Positions 38,801 to 51,531 of a stretch of 64,000 bases of DNA are shown piece by piece. The position numbers and the translations under genes were made by a program. Origin of the DNA: Luidia sarsii (taxonomy: Eukaryota; Echinodermata; Asteroidea; Paxillosida; Luidiidae); assembly GCA_949987565.1 (NCBI GenBank), contig OX465117.1, forward strand, positions 6,510,621 through 6,574,620, given 5' to 3'. Each line of letters opens with the position of its first letter. Position 1 is the first letter of the stretch. The notes under the pieces were generated by a model that saw only the letters and a list, made by a program, of their open reading frames with translations, was not told the origin of the DNA and did not search any database.

Positions 38801-41229
38801 ATTTCAGATTTTTCAAAGCTGATGCATAGGTGTTCTCCAGGTCTGTTTGCAGATTAAGTGTTAGCTTTGTCAAGTGAATAATGAATGAGATATTAACGAG
38901 CAAAGTATATTTTTCTTTGCAGGTGCTCGCCGCCGTCTAACTGTTGTGTACTGCTGTATGCACACACAAGCTGCCTAGCTGACAGAGGTTGGTTATCTTT
39001 GCTTGATCATCAAATCATCATACTATGTTCGATTTAAGATTTTTCAAAACTGATGCATAGGTGTTCTCCAGGTCTGTTATCAGGCTAAGTTTTAGCTTTG
39101 TCAAGTGAATAATGAATGAGATATTAACGAGCAAAGTGTTTTTTTCTTTGCAGTTTCTCTCCGCCGACTGACTGTTGTGTACTGCTGTATGCATACAAAA
39201 GCTGCCTACCTGACAGAGGTTGGTTCTCTTTGCTTGATCATAAAATCTTCATACTATGTTCGATTTAAGATTTTTCAAAACTGATGCATAGGTGTTCTCC
39301 AGGTCTGTTTGCAGATTAAGTTTTAGCTTTGTCAAGTGAATAATGAATGAGATATTAACGAGCAAAGTGTATTTTTCTTTGCAGTTTCTCTCCGCCGACT
39401 GACTGTTGTGTACTGCTGTATGCACACACAAGCTGCCTACCTGACAGAGGTTGGTTCTCTTTGCTTGATCATCAAATCATCATACTATGTTCGATTTAAG
39501 ATTTTTTAAAGCTGATGCATAGGTGTTCTCCAGGTCTGTTAGCAGGCTAAGTTTTAGCTTTGTCAAGTGAATAATGAATGAGATATTAACGAGCAAAGTG
39601 TATTTTTCTTTCCAGTTTCTCTCCGCCGACTGACTGTTGGGTACTGCTGTTTGCACACACAAGCTGCCTACCTGACAGATGTTGGTTATCTTTGCTTGAT
39701 CATCAAATCATCATACTATGTTCGATTTAAGATTTTTCAAAGCTGATGCATAGGTGTTCTCCAGGTCTGTTAGCAGGCTAAGTTTTAGCTTTGTCAAGTG
39801 AATAATAAATGAGATATTAACGAGCAAAGTGTATTTTTCTTTACAGGTGCTCGCCGCCGTCTAACTGTTGTGTACTGCTGTATGCACACACAAGCTGCCT
39901 AGCTGACAGAGGTTGGTTCTCTTTGCTTGATCATCAAATCATCATACTATGTTCGATTTAAGATTTTTCAAAGCTGATGCATAGGTGTTCTCCAGCTCTG
40001 TTAGCAGGCTAAGTTTTAGCTTTGTCAAGTGAATAATGAATGACATATTAACGAGCAAAGTGTATTTTTCTTTGCAGTTTCTCTCCGCCGACTGACTGTT
40101 GGGTACTGCTGTTTGCACACACAAGCTGCCTACCTGACAGAGGTTGGTTATCTTTGCTTGATCATCAAATCATCATACTATGTTCGATTTAAGATTTTTC
40201 AAAACTGATGCATAGGTGTTCTCCAGGTCTGTTATCAGGCTAAGTTTTAGCTTTGTCAAGTGAATAATGAATGAGATATTAACGAGCAAAGTGTTTTTTT
40301 CTTTGCAGTTTCTCTCCGCCGACTGACTGTTGTGTACTGCTGTATGCATACAAAAGCTGCCTACCTGACAGAGGTTGGTTCTTTTTGCTTGATCATCAAA
40401 TCATCATACTATGTTCGATTTAAGATTTTTCAAAACTGATGCATAGGTGTTCTCCAGGTCTGTTAGCAGGCTAAGTTTTAGCTTTGTCAAGTGAATAATG
40501 AATGAGATATTAACGAGCAAAGTGTATTTTTCTTTCCAGTTTCTCTCCGCCGACTGACTGTTGGGTACTACTGTTTGCACACACAAGCTGCCTACCTGAC
40601 AGAGGTTGGTTATCTTTGCTTGATCATCAAATCATCATACTATGTTCGATTTAAGATTTTTCAAAGCTGATGCATAGGTGTTCTCCAGGTCTGTTAGCAG
40701 GCTAAGTTTTAGCTTTCTCAAGTGAATAATGAATGAGATATTAACGAGCAAAGTATATTTTTCTTTGCAGGTGCTCGCCGCCGTCTAACTGTTGTGTACT
40801 GCTGTATGCACACACAAGCTGCCTAGCTGACAGAGGTTGGTTCTCTTTGCTTGATCATCAAATCATCATACTATGTTCGATTTAAGATTTTTCAAAGCTG
40901 ATGCATAGGTGTTCTCCAGCTCTGTTAGCAGGCTAAGTTTTAGCTTTGTCAAGTGAATAATGAATGAGATATTAACGAGCAAAGTGTATTTTTCTTTGCA
41001 GTTTCTCTCCGCCGACTGACTGTTGGGTACTGCTGTTTGCACACACAAGCTGCCTACCTGACAGAGGTTGGTTATCTTTGCTTGATCATCAAATCATCAT
41101 ACTATGTTCGATTTAAGATTTTTAAAAACTGATGCATAGGTGTTCTCCAGGTCTGTTATCAGGCTAAGTTTTAGCTTTGTCAAGTGAATAATGAATGAGA
41201 TATTAACGAGCAAAGTGTTTTTTTCTTTG
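35730..41229 (+). repeat. 30-monomer tandem duplication, copy 2 (partial)
   Basis: Matches 28800-34300. It stops near 41229, where this copy has ttgctgtttc and copy 1 has ttgcagtttc, and the following units differ in order. It carries private changes: gtgatttttc (1-bp deletion, 36598), gacatatt (40044), tttttaaaaac (41121) and ctaatgcat (41361). Confidence 0.8.
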
Positions 41230-43248
41230 CTGTTTCTCTCCGCCGACTGACTGTTGTGTACTGCTGTATGCATACAAAAGCTGCCTACCTGACAGAGGTT
41301 GGTTCTCTTTGCTTGATCATCAAATCATCATACTATGTTCGATTTAAGATTTTTCAAAACTAATGCATAGGTGTTCTCCAGGTCTGTTAGCAGGCTAAGT
41401 TTTAGCTTTGTCAAGTGAATAATGAATGAGATATTAACGAGCAAAGTGTATTTTTCTTTCCAGTTTCTCTCCGCCGACTGACTGTTGGGTACTGCTGTTT
41501 GCACACACAAGCTGCCTACCTGACAGAGGTTGGTTATCTTTGCTTGATCATCAAATCATCATACTATGTTCGATTTAAGATTTTTCAAAGCTGATGCATA
41601 GGTGTTCTCCAGGTCTGTTAGCAGGCTAAGTTTTAGCTTTCTCAAGTGAATAATGAATGAGATATTAACGAGCAAAGGGTATTTTTCTTTACAGTTGCTC
41701 GCCGCCGTCTAACTGTTGTGTACTGCTGTATGCACACACAAGCTGCCTACCTGACAGAGGTTGGTTCTCTTTGCTTGATCATCAAATCATCATACTATGT
41801 TCGATCTCAGATTTTTCAAAGCTGATGCATAGGTGTTCTCCAGGTCTGTTTGCAGGCTAAGTTTTAGCTTTGTCATGAGAATAATGAATGAGATATTAAC
41901 GAGCAAAGTATATTTTTCTTTGCAGGTGCTCGCCGCCGTCTAACTGTTGTGTACTGCTGTATGCACACACAAGCTGCCTAGCTGACAGAGGTTGGTTCTC
42001 TTTGCTTGATCATCAAATCATCATACTATGTTCGATTTAAGATTTTTCAAAGCTGATGCATAGGTGTTCTCCAGGTCTGTTAGCAGGCTAAGTTTTAGCT
42101 TTGTCAAGTGAATAATAAATGAGATATTAACGAGCAAAGTGTATTTTTCTTTGCAGGTGCTCGCCGCCGTCTAACTGTTGTGTACTGCTGTATGCACACA
42201 CAAGCTGCCTAGCTGACAGAGGTTGGTTCTCTTTGCTTGATCATCAAATCATCATACTATGTTCGATTTAAGATTTTTCAAAGCTGATGCATAGGTGTTC
42301 TCCAGCTCTGTTAGCAGGCTAAGTTTTAGCTTTGTCAAGTGAATAATGAATGAGATATTAACGAGCAAAGTGTATTTTTCTTTGCAGTTTCTCTCCGCCG
42401 ACTGACTGTTGGGTACTGCTGTTTGCACACACAAGCTGCCTACCTGACAGAGGTTGGTTATCTTTGCTTGATCATCAAATCATCATACTATGTTCGATTT
42501 AAGATTTTTCAAAACTGATGCATAGGTGTTCTCCAGGTCTGTTATCAGGCTAAGTTTTAGCTTTGTCAAGTGAATAATGAATGAGATATTAACGAGCAAA
42601 GTGTTTTTTTCTTTGCAGTTTCTCTCCGCCGACTGACTGTTGTGTACTGCTGTATGCATACAAAAGCTGCCTACCTGACAGAGGTTGGTTCTCTTTGATT
42701 GATCATAAAATCTTCATACTATGTTGGATTTCAGATTTTTCAAAGCTGATGCATAGGTGTTCTCCAGGTCTGTTTGCAGATTAAGTGTTAGCTTTGTCAA
42801 GTGAATAATGAATGAGATATTAACGAGCAAAGTATATTTTTCTTTGCAGGTGCTCGCCGCCGTCTAACTGTTGTGTACTGCTGTATGCACACACAAGCTG
42901 CCTAGCTGACAGAGGTTGGTTCTCTTTGCTTGATCATCAAATCATCATACTATGTTCGATTTAAGATTTTTCAAAGCTGATGCATAGGTGTTCTCCAGGT
43001 CTGTTAGCAGGCTAAGTTTTAGCTTTGTCAAGTGAATAATAAATGATATATTAACGAGCAAAGTGTATTTTTCTTTACAGGTGCTCGCCGCCGTCTAACT
43101 GTTGTGTACTGCTGTATGCACACACAAGCTGCCTAGCTGACAGAGGTTGGTTCTCTTTGCTTGATCATCAAATCATCATACTATGTTCGATTTAAGGTTT
43201 TTCAAAGCTGATGCATAGGTGTTCTCCAGCTCTGTTAGCAGGCTAAGT

Positions 43249-46200
43249 TTTAGCTTTGTCAAGTGAATAATGAATGAGATATTAACGAGCAAAGTGTATT
43301 TTCTTTGCAGTTTCTCTCCGCCGACTGACTGTTGGGTACTGCTGTTTGCACACACAAGCTGCCTACCTGACAGAGGTTGGTTATCTTTGCTTGATCATCA
43401 AATCATCATACTATGTTTGATTTAAGATTTTTCAAAACTGATGCATAGGTGTTCTCCAGGTCTGTTATCAGGCTAAGTTTTAGCTTTGTCAAGTGAATAA
43501 TGAATGAGATATTAACGAGCAAAGTGTTTTTTTCTTTGCAGTTTCTCTCCGCCGACTGACTGTTGTGTACTGCTGTATGCATACAAAAGCTGCCTACCTG
43601 ACAGAGGTTGGTTCTCTTTGCTTGATCATAAAATCTTCATACTATGTTCGATTTCAGATTTTTCAAAACTGATGCATAGGTGTTCTCCAGGTCTGTTTGC
43701 AGATTAAGTTTTAGCTTTGTCAAGTGAATAATGAATGAGATATTAACGAGCAAAGTGTATTTTTCTTTGCAGTTTCTCTCCGCCGACTGACTGTTGTGTA
43801 CTGCTGTATGCACACACAAGCTGCCTACCTGACAGAGGTTGGTTCTCTTTGCTTGATCATCAAATCATCATACTATGTTCGATTTAAGATTTTTCAAAGC
43901 TGATGCATAGGTGTTCTCCAGGTCTGTTAGCAGGCTAAGTTTTAGCTTTGTCAAGTGAATAATGAATGAGATATTAACGAGCAAAGTGTATTTTTCTTTC
44001 CAGTTTCTCTCCGCCGACTGACTGTTGGGTACTGCTGTTTGCACACACAAGCTGCCTACCTGACAGATGTTGGTTATCTTTGCTTGATCATCAAATCATC
44101 ATACTATGTTCGATTTAAGATTTTTCAAAGCTGATGCATAGGTGTTCTCCAGGTCTGTTAGCAGGCTAAGTTTTAGTTTTCTCAAGTGAATAATGAATGA
44201 GATATTAACGAGCAAAGGGTATTTTTCTTTACAGTTGCTCGCCGCCGTCTAACTGTTGTGTACTGCTGTATGCACACACAAGCTGCCCACCTGACAGAGG
44301 TTGGTTCTCTTTGCTTGATCATCAAATCATCATACTATGTTCGATCTCAGATTTTTCAAAGCTGATGCATAGGTGTTCTCCAGGTCTGTTTGCAGGCTAA
44401 GTTTTAGCTTTGTCATGAGAATAATGAATGAGATATTAACGAGCAAAGTATATTTATCTTTGCAGGTGCTCGCCGCCGTCTAACTGTTGTGTACTGCTGT
44501 ATGCACACACAAGCTGCCTAGCTGACAGGGGTTGGTTCTCTTTGCTTGATCATCAAATCATCATACTATGTTCGATTTAAGATTTTTCAAAGCTGATGCA
44601 TAGGTGTTCTCCAGGTCTGTTAGCAGGCTAAGTTTTAGCTTTGTCAAGTGAATAATAAATGAGATATTAACGAGCAAAGTGTATTTTTCTTTACAGGTGC
44701 TCGCCGCCGTCTAACTGTTGTGTACTGCTGTATGCACACACAAGCTGCCTAGCTGACAGAGGTTGGTTCTCTTTGCTTGATCATCAAATCATCATACTAT
44801 GTTCGATTTAAGATTTTTCAAAGCTGATGTATAGGTGTTCTCCAGCTCTGTTAGCAGGCTAAGTTTTAGCTTTGTCAAGTGAATAATGAATGAGATATTA
44901 ACGAGCAAAGTGTATTTTTCTTTGCAGTTTCTCTCCGCCGACTGACTGTTGGGTACTGCTGTTTGCACACACAAGCTGCCTACCTGACAGAGGTTGGTTC
45001 TCTTTGCTTGATCATCAAATCATCATACTATAATCGATTTAAGATTTTTCAAAGCTGATGAATAGGTGTTCTCCAGGTCTGTTAGCAGGCTAAGTTTTAG
45101 CTTTGTCAAGTGAATAATGAATGAGATATTAACGAGCAAAGTGTATTTTTCTTTGCAGTTTCTCTCCGCCGACTGACTGTTGTGTACTGCTGTATGCACA
45201 CACAAGCTGCCTAGCTGACAGAGGTTGGTTCTCTTTGCTTGATTATCAAATCATCATACTATGTTCGATTTAAGATTTTTCAAAGCTGATGCATAGGTGT
45301 TCTCCAGGTCTGTTAGCAGGCTAAGTTTTAGCTTTGTCAAGTGAATAATGAATGAGATATTAACGAGTAAAGTGTATTTTTCTTTACAGTTGCTCTCCGC
45401 CGACTGACTGTTGTGTACTGCTGTATGCACACACAAGCTGCCTAGCTGACAGAGGTTGGTTCTCTTTGCTTGATCATCAAATCATCATACTATGTTCGAT
45501 TTCAGATTTTTCAAAGCTGATGCATAGGTGTTCTCGAGGTCTGTTAGCAGGCTAAGTTTTAGCTTTGTCAAGTGAATAATGAATGAGATATTAACGAGCA
45601 AAGTGTATTTTTCTTTACAGTTGCTCTCCGCCGACTGACTGTTGTGTACTGCTGTATGCACACACAAGCTGCCTACCTGACAGAGGTTGGTTCTCTTTGC
45701 TTGATCATCAAATCATCATACTATGTTCGATTTAAGATTTTTCAAAGCTGATGCATAGGTGTTCTCCAGGTCTGTTAGCAGGCTAAGTTTTAGCTTTGTC
45801 AAGTGAATAATGAATGAGATATTAACGAGCACAGTGTATTTTTCTTTACAGTTGCTCTCCGCCGACTGACTGTTGTGTACTGCTGTATGCACACACAAGC
45901 TGCCTACCTGACAGAGGTTGGTTCTCTTTGCTTGATCATCAAATCATCATACTATGTTCGATTTAAGATTTTTCAAAGCTGATGCATAGGTGTTCTCCAG
46001 GTCTGTTAGCAGGCTAAGTTTTAGCTTTCTCAAGTGAATAATGAATGAGATATTAACGAGCAAAGGGTATTTTTCTTTACAGTTGCTCGCCGCCGTCTAA
46101 CTGTTGTGTACTGCTGTATGCACACACAAGCTGCCTACCTGACAGAGGTTGGTTCTCTTTGCTTGATCATCAAATCATCATACTATGTTCGATCTCAGAT

Positions 46201-46540
46201 TTTTCAAAGCTGATGCATAGGTGTTCTCCAGGTCTGTTTGCAGGCTAAGTTTTAGCTTTGTCATGAGAATAATGAATGAGATATTAACGAGCAAAGTATA
46301 TTTTTCTTTGCAGGTGCTCGCCGCCGTCTAACTGTTGTGTACTGCTGTATGCACACACAAGCTGCCTAGCTGACAGAGGTTGGTTCTCTTTGCTTGATCA
46401 TCAAATCATCATACTATGTTCGATTTAAGATTTTTCAAAGCTGATGCATAGGTGTTCTCCAGGTCTGTTAGCAGGCTAAGTTTTAGCTTTGTCAAGTGAA
46501 TAATAAATGAGATATTAACGAGCAAAGTGTATTTTTCTTT
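43249..46540 (+). repeat. Right copy of the 3.3-kb block from 1440-4731
   Basis: Same order and same private marks as the left copy, 41809 bp away. Differences include gattatc (45241) for gatcatc, and gcaggctaag near 45546 for gcaagctaag near 3735. The gattatc mark is what allows the junction of the later segmental duplication at 51532 to be placed. Confidence 0.85.
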
Positions 46541-49429
46541 ACAGGTGCTCGCCGCCGTCTAACTGTTGTGTACTGCTGTATGCACACACAAGCTGCCTAG
46601 CTGACAGAGGTTGGTTCTCTTTGCTTGATCATCAAATCATCATACTATGTTCGATTTAAGATTTTTCAAAGCTGATGCATAGGTGTTCTCCAGCTCTGTT
46701 AGCAGGCTAAGTTTTAGCTTTGTCAAGTGAATAATGAATGAGATATTAACGAGCAAAGTGTATTTTTCTTTGCAGTTTCTCTCCGCCGACTGACTGTTGG
46801 GTACTGCTGTTTGCACACACAAGCTGCCTACCTGACAGAGGTTGGTTATCTTTGCTTGATCATCAAATCATCATACTATGTTCGATTTAAGATTTTTCAA
46901 AACTGATGCATAGGTGTTCTCCAGGTCTGTTATCAGGCTAAGTTTTAGCTTTGTCAAGTGAATAATGAATGAGATATTAACGAGCAAAGTGTTTTTTTCT
47001 TTGCAGTTTCTCTCCGCCGACTGACTGTTGTGTACTGCTGTATGCATACAAAAGCTGCCTACCTGACAAAGGTTGGTTCTTTTTGCTTGATCATCAAATC
47101 ATCATACTATGTTCGATTTAAGATTTTTCAAAACTGATGCATAGGTGTTCTCCAGGTCTGTTAGCAGGCTAAGTTTTAGCTTTGTCAAGTGAATAATGAA
47201 TGAGATATTAACGAGCAAAGTGTATTTTTCTTTCCAGTTTCTCTCCGCCGACTGACTGTTGGGTACTACTGTTTGCACACCCAAGCTGCCTACCTGACAG
47301 AGGTTGGTTATCTTTGCTTGATCATCAAATCATCATACTATGTTCGATTTAAGATTTTTCAAAGCTGATGCATAGGTGTTCTCCAGGTCTGTTAGCAGGC
47401 TAAGTTTTAGCTTTCTCAAGTGAATAATGAATGAGATATTAACGAGCAAAGTATATTTTTCTTTGCAGGTGCTCGCCGCCGTCTAACTGTTGTGTACTGC
47501 TGTATGCACACACAAGCTGCCTAGCTGACAGAGGTTGGTTCTCTTTGCTTGATCATCAAATCATCATACTATGTTCGATTTAAGATTTTTCAAAGCTGAT
47601 GCATAGGTGTTCTCCAGCTCTGTTAGCAGGCTAAGTTTTAGCTTTGTCAAGTGAATAATGAATGAGATATTAACGAGCAAAGTGTATTTTTCTTTGCAGT
47701 TTCTCTCCGCCGACTGACTGTTGGGTACTGCTGTTTGCACACACAAGCTGCCTACCTGACAGAGGTTGGTTATCTTTGCTTGATCATCAAATCATCATAC
47801 TATGTTCGATTTAAGATTTTTCAAAACTGATGCATAGGTGTTCTCCAGGTCTGTTATCAGGCTAAGTTTTAGCTTTGTCAAGTGAATAATGAATGAGATA
47901 TTAACGAGCAAAGTGTTTTTTTCTTTGCTGTTTCTCTCCGCCGACTGACTGTTGTGTACTGCTGTATGCATACAAAAGCTGCCTACCTGACAGAGGTTGG
48001 TTCTCTTTGCTTGATCATCAAATCATCATACTATGTTCGATTTAAGATTTTTCAAAACTGATGCATAGGTGTTCTCCAGGTCTGTTAGCAGGCTAAGTTT
48101 TAGCTTTGTCAAGTGAATAATGAATGAGATATTAACGAGCAAAGTGTATTTTTCTTTCCAGTTTCTCTCCGCCGACTGACTGTTGGGTACTGCTGTTTGC
48201 ACACACAAGCTGCCTACCTGACAGAGGTTGGTTATCTTTGCTTGATCATCAAATCATCATACTATGTTCGATTTAAGATTTTTCAAAGCTGATGCATAGG
48301 TGTTCTCCAGGTCTGTTAGCAGGCTAAGTTTTAGCTTTCTCAAGTGAATAATGAATGAGATATTAACGAGCAAAGGGTATTTTTCTTTACAGTTGCTCGC
48401 CGCCGTCTAACTGTTGTGTACTGCTGTATGCACACACAAGCTGCCTAGCTGACAGAGGTTGGTTCTCTTTGCTTGATCATCAAATCATCATACTATGTTC
48501 GATCTCAGATTTTTCAAAGCTGATGCATAGGTGTTCTCCAGGTCTGTTTGCAGGCTAAGTTTTAGCTTTGTCATGAGAATAATGAATGAGATATTAACGA
48601 GCAAAGTATATTTTTCTTTGCAGGTGCTCGCCGCCGTCTAACTGTTGTGTACTGCTGTATGCACACACAAGCTGCCTAGCTGACAGAGGTTGGTTCTCTT
48701 TGCTTGATCATCAAATCATCATACTATGTTCGATTTAAGATTTTTCAAAGCTGATGCATAGGTGTTCTCCAGGTCTGTTAGCAGGCTAAGTTTTAGCTTT
48801 GTCAAGTGAATAATAAATGAGATATTAACGAGCAAAGTGTATTTTTCTTTGCAGGTGCTCGCCGCCGTCTAACTGTTGTGTACTGCTGTATGCACACACA
48901 AGCTGCCTAGCTGACAGAGGTTGGTTCTCTTTGCTTGATCATCAAATCATCATACTATGTTCGATTTAAGATTTTTCAAAGCTGATGCATAGGTGTTCTC
49001 CAGCTCTGTTAGCAGGCTAAGTTTTAGCTTTGTCAAGTGAATAATGAATGAGATATTAACGAGCAAAGTGTATTTTTCTTTGCAGTTTCTCTCCGCCGAC
49101 TGACTGTTGGGTACTGCTGTTTGCACACACAAGCTGCCTACCTGACAGAGGTTGGTTATCTTTGCTTGATCATCAAATCATCATACTATGTTCGATTTAA
49201 GATTTTTCAAAACTGATGCATAGGTGTTCTCCAGGTCTGTTATCAGGCTAAGTTTTAGCTTTGTCAAGTGAATAATGAATGAGATATTAACGAGCAAAGT
49301 GTTTTTTTCTTTGCAGTTTCTCTCCGCCGACTGACTGTTGTGTACTGCTGTATGCATACAAAAGCTGCCTACCTGACAGAGGTTGGTTCTCTTTGCTTAA
49401 TCATCAAATCTTCATACTATGTTCGATTT

Positions 49430-50246
49430 CAGATTTTTCAAAGCTGATGCATAGGTGTTCTCCAGGTCTGTTATCAGGCTACGTTTTAGCATTGTCAAGT
49501 GAATAATGAATGAGATATTAACGAGCAAAGTGTATTTTTCTTTGCAGTTTCTCTCCGCCGTCTGACTGTTGTGTACTGCTGTATGCTCACACAAGCTGCC
49601 GACCTGACAGAGGTTGGTTCTCTTTGCTTGATAATAAAATCATCATACTATGTTCGATTTCAGATTTTTCAAAGCTGATGCATAGGTGTTCTCCAGGTCT
49701 GTTAGCAGGCTAAGTTTTAGCTTTGTCAAGTGAATAATGAATGAGATATTAACGAGCAAAGGGTATTTTTCTTTACAGTTGCTCTAAGCCGTCTCACTGC
49801 TGTGTACTGCTGTATGCACACACAAGCTGCCTAGCTGACAGAGGTTGGTTCTCTTTGCTTGATCATAAAATCCTTATACTATGTTCGATCTCAGATTTTT
49901 CAAAGCTGATGCATAGGTGTTCTCCAGGTCTGTTTGCAGGCTAAGTTTTAGCTTTGTCATGAGAATAATGAATGAGATATTAACGGGCAAATTATATTTT
50001 TCTTTGCAGGTGCTCGCCGCCGTCTAACTGTTGTGTACTGCTGTATGCAGACACAAGCTGCCTACCTGACAGAGATTGGTTCTCTTTGCATGATCATCAA
50101 ATCATCATACTATGTTTGATTTCAGATTATCCAACGCTGATGCATAGGTGTTTTCTAGGCCTGTTTGCAGACAAAGTTTTAGCTTTGTCAAAAGGATAAT
50201 GAATGAGATATTAACGAGCAAAGTGTATTTTTCTTTACAGTTGCTC
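49430..50246 (+). repeat. Decayed edge monomers of the main array
   Basis: The units starting near 49432, 49663, 49894 and 50125 gather private changes: gctacgttttagcattg, gctctaagccgtctcac, gataataaaatc, aacgggcaaattat, gcagacacaag, and gattatccaacgctg. The last stops after its pyrimidine tract. Higher divergence at an array edge than in its interior is typical of satellites homogenised by unequal exchange. Confidence 0.85.
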
Positions 50247-50851
50247 AAAGGGTCTAACTGAATATACAAAGGTTCGGGCCATCCTGTCTTTTTAATACTG
50301 ATAGATAGGTTTTCTCAAGGAGAGTTGGCAGACTAATTTTTTAGGTTCGTCAAGATTATAATGAAGGAGATCTGAACTTGCAAAGTGTATTTTTCTTCCC
50401 AGGTTCTCTCTGCCGACTGACTGTTGTGTACTGGTATGTGCACAGACAAGCTGCCTAGCTGATAGAGGTTAGTTCTCTTTGCTTGGTCAGCAGTTCATCT
50501 TACTATGTTCTATTTCAGATTTGTTTAATACTGATTGATAGGTTTTCCCCAGGCCTGTTAGCAGACCAAGTTTTAGCTCCGTCAATATTATATTGAAGGA
50601 GATATTAACTTGCAATTAAAAAAGGTGTATTTTTCTTTACAGGTACTCTCTGCCGACTGACTGTTGTGTCCTGGTGTGTGCACAGACACGCTGCCTAGCT
50701 GACAGAGGTTAGTTTTTTTTGCTTGAACATATATTCATCTTACTATGTTCGATTTCAGGTTTTTTTAATACGGAAAGATACGTTTTCTCCAGGCCTGTTA
50801 GCAGACCAAGTTTTAGCTTTGTAAAGATAATAATGAAGGAGCTATTAACTT
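50247..50851 (+). repeat. Highly diverged monomers linking satellite and composite unit
   Basis: The satellite changes abruptly at 50246/50247, from ttgctc to aaagggtctaactgaat, a sequence also present inside composite units. About two and a half diverged monomers follow. They keep the monomer order (ttttaatactgatagatagg; gttttagct; aatgaaggagatatt; pyrimidine tract with cag; gccgactgactgttgtg; gctgcctagctga) but differ at many positions. Each has GAG followed by GTTAGT, where the satellite has GTTGGT. One has an insertion (caattaaaaaagg near 50612). Confidence 0.85.
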
Positions 50852-51531
50852 GACCGTCAGTTTCTATTCTATAGTCAACGGGTCTCACTGGATAATCAAA
50901 GATAGGGTGGTCATCCTCTCAGACCTGTTCGGTCCAAATATACTCATGGATACGCTTGAAAGCGTCGGGTGAATAGGGGCGAGTTGTTTAGATTTGCACC
51001 TGTATAGCTATTTGCGTGGTAGCTTGGTGCGAAAAGGGGGCGAGTTACTTACGTTTGCTTTTACGCAGGTATTTGTGAAGAAAAGTTAAACGGGCATGGG
51101 AAATCCTTGGCCTCTCTATACTCCACCGAGAAGAAAAAAGATTGTTCAAGTTCATCGTCTGCCTCTATCCTTGTCATCTTCCCTGTATGTTCTAGGGGAT
51201 TGGCCATTCAATCAGACCTGTTCGGTTTCAGGAAACGCGAAGACAAGGGTGACAAGATTGTACAAGAGACCCGTCCGCCTCTATTTTACTCAAAGGGTCT
51301 CACTGAATATTCAAAAGGTTGGGGGCCATCCTGTCTTTTTAATACTGATAGATAGGTTTTCTCAAGGCCAGTTAGCAGACTAATTTTTAGGTTCGTCAAG
51401 ATTATAATGAAGGAGATCTGAACTTGCTAAGTGTATTTTTGCTTTCCAGGTACTCTCTGCCGACTTACTGTTGTGTACTGGTCTTGGCACAGACAAGCTG
51501 CCTAGCTGACAGACGTTGGTTCTCTTTGCTT
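50852..51531 (+). repeat. Composite repeat unit C1 (truncated by duplication junction)
   Basis: First copy of a unit that is about 807 bp when complete. It begins with gaccgtcagtttctattc, followed by roughly 430 bp not found in satellite monomers. That includes a GC-richer patch (gggtgaataggggcgagttg) and a pyrimidine-rich tract ending in cag near 51069. It then passes into diverged monomer sequence from about 51330. Inside the non-satellite part, a stretch near 50861-50925 resembles one near 51280-51330 (both read ctatt, then gggtctcactg and atcaaag or attcaaa). The unit thus contains its own old internal duplication. It ends at the segmental-duplication junction. Confidence 0.88.
51096..51383 (+). 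CDS. Small conserved ORF of composite unit C1 (95 aa, uncharacterised)
   Basis: Starts MGNPWPLYTPPRRKK in a good start context (GGGCATGGG: G at -3 and +4). It is rich in Arg/Lys and Ser, has no clear membrane segment, and I recognise no domain. The final 20 or so residues (FLILIDRF.QGQLAD) come from diverged monomer sequence in the same frame that is open in satellite monomers. The frame recurs in the other composite units, which may simply reflect recent duplication. No evidence of transcription is visible. It could equally be the leader of the retrotransposon-fused ORF at 60788. Function unknown. Confidence 0.25.
   Translation: MGNPWPLYTPPRRKKIVQVHRLPLSLSSSLYVLGDWPFNQTCSVSGNAKTRVTRLYKRPVRLYFTQRVSLNIQKVGGHPVFLILIDRFSQGQLAD

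Larger units (their letters stand above)
1..50246 (+). repeat. 231-bp satellite array (217 full monomers plus one truncated)
   Basis: Head-to-tail repeats of a 231-bp unit fill this stretch; the orientation given is arbitrary. If each unit is taken to start at the gatttttcaaa motif, starts fall at 1, 232, 463 and so on, and every later start is predicted exactly once three 1-bp deletions near 1487, 36598 and 43300 are allowed. The last full unit starts at 49894, and a truncated one runs from 50125 to 50246. Variants differ at few sites: aaactg/aagctg, the 25-base region after ggtctgtt, gtcaagtg/ctcaagtg/gtcatgag, the sequence around the ctttgcag motif, gtatgcaca/gtatgcata/gtttgcaca, and gatttaag/gatttcag/gatctcag. 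The extreme length homogeneity implies recent turnover by unequal exchange or gene conversion. Chromosomal location cannot be told from sequence; a centromeric or heterochromatic satellite is possible. Confidence 0.97.
45241..51531 (+). repeat. Segmental tandem duplication, copy 1 (6291 bp)
   Basis: Contains the right 4-5 kb of the satellite array, the decayed edge, diverged monomers and most of one composite unit. The whole segment recurs immediately downstream. The left edge is defined by gattatcaaa at 45241, which reappears at 51532 directly after composite-unit sequence. Shared rare marks include gcacacccaag (47276 and 53567), gacaaaggtt (47066 and 53357) and gctctaagccgtc (49782 and 56304). 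Relative to copy 2 it lacks one monomer near 49410. Confidence 0.92.

Noticed and set aside
1..50246. CRISPR-like repeat array
   Set aside because: Unit length is 231 bp with no short repeat/variable spacer alternation; differences are point variants shared between units. The setting is eukaryotic.
51107..51355. Second overlapping plus-strand ORF in composite units (82 aa, MASLYSTEKKK...)
   Set aside because: It overlaps the 95-aa frame out of register, has a weaker start context, and is shorter or broken in C3, C4 and C6. Probably a shadow frame.
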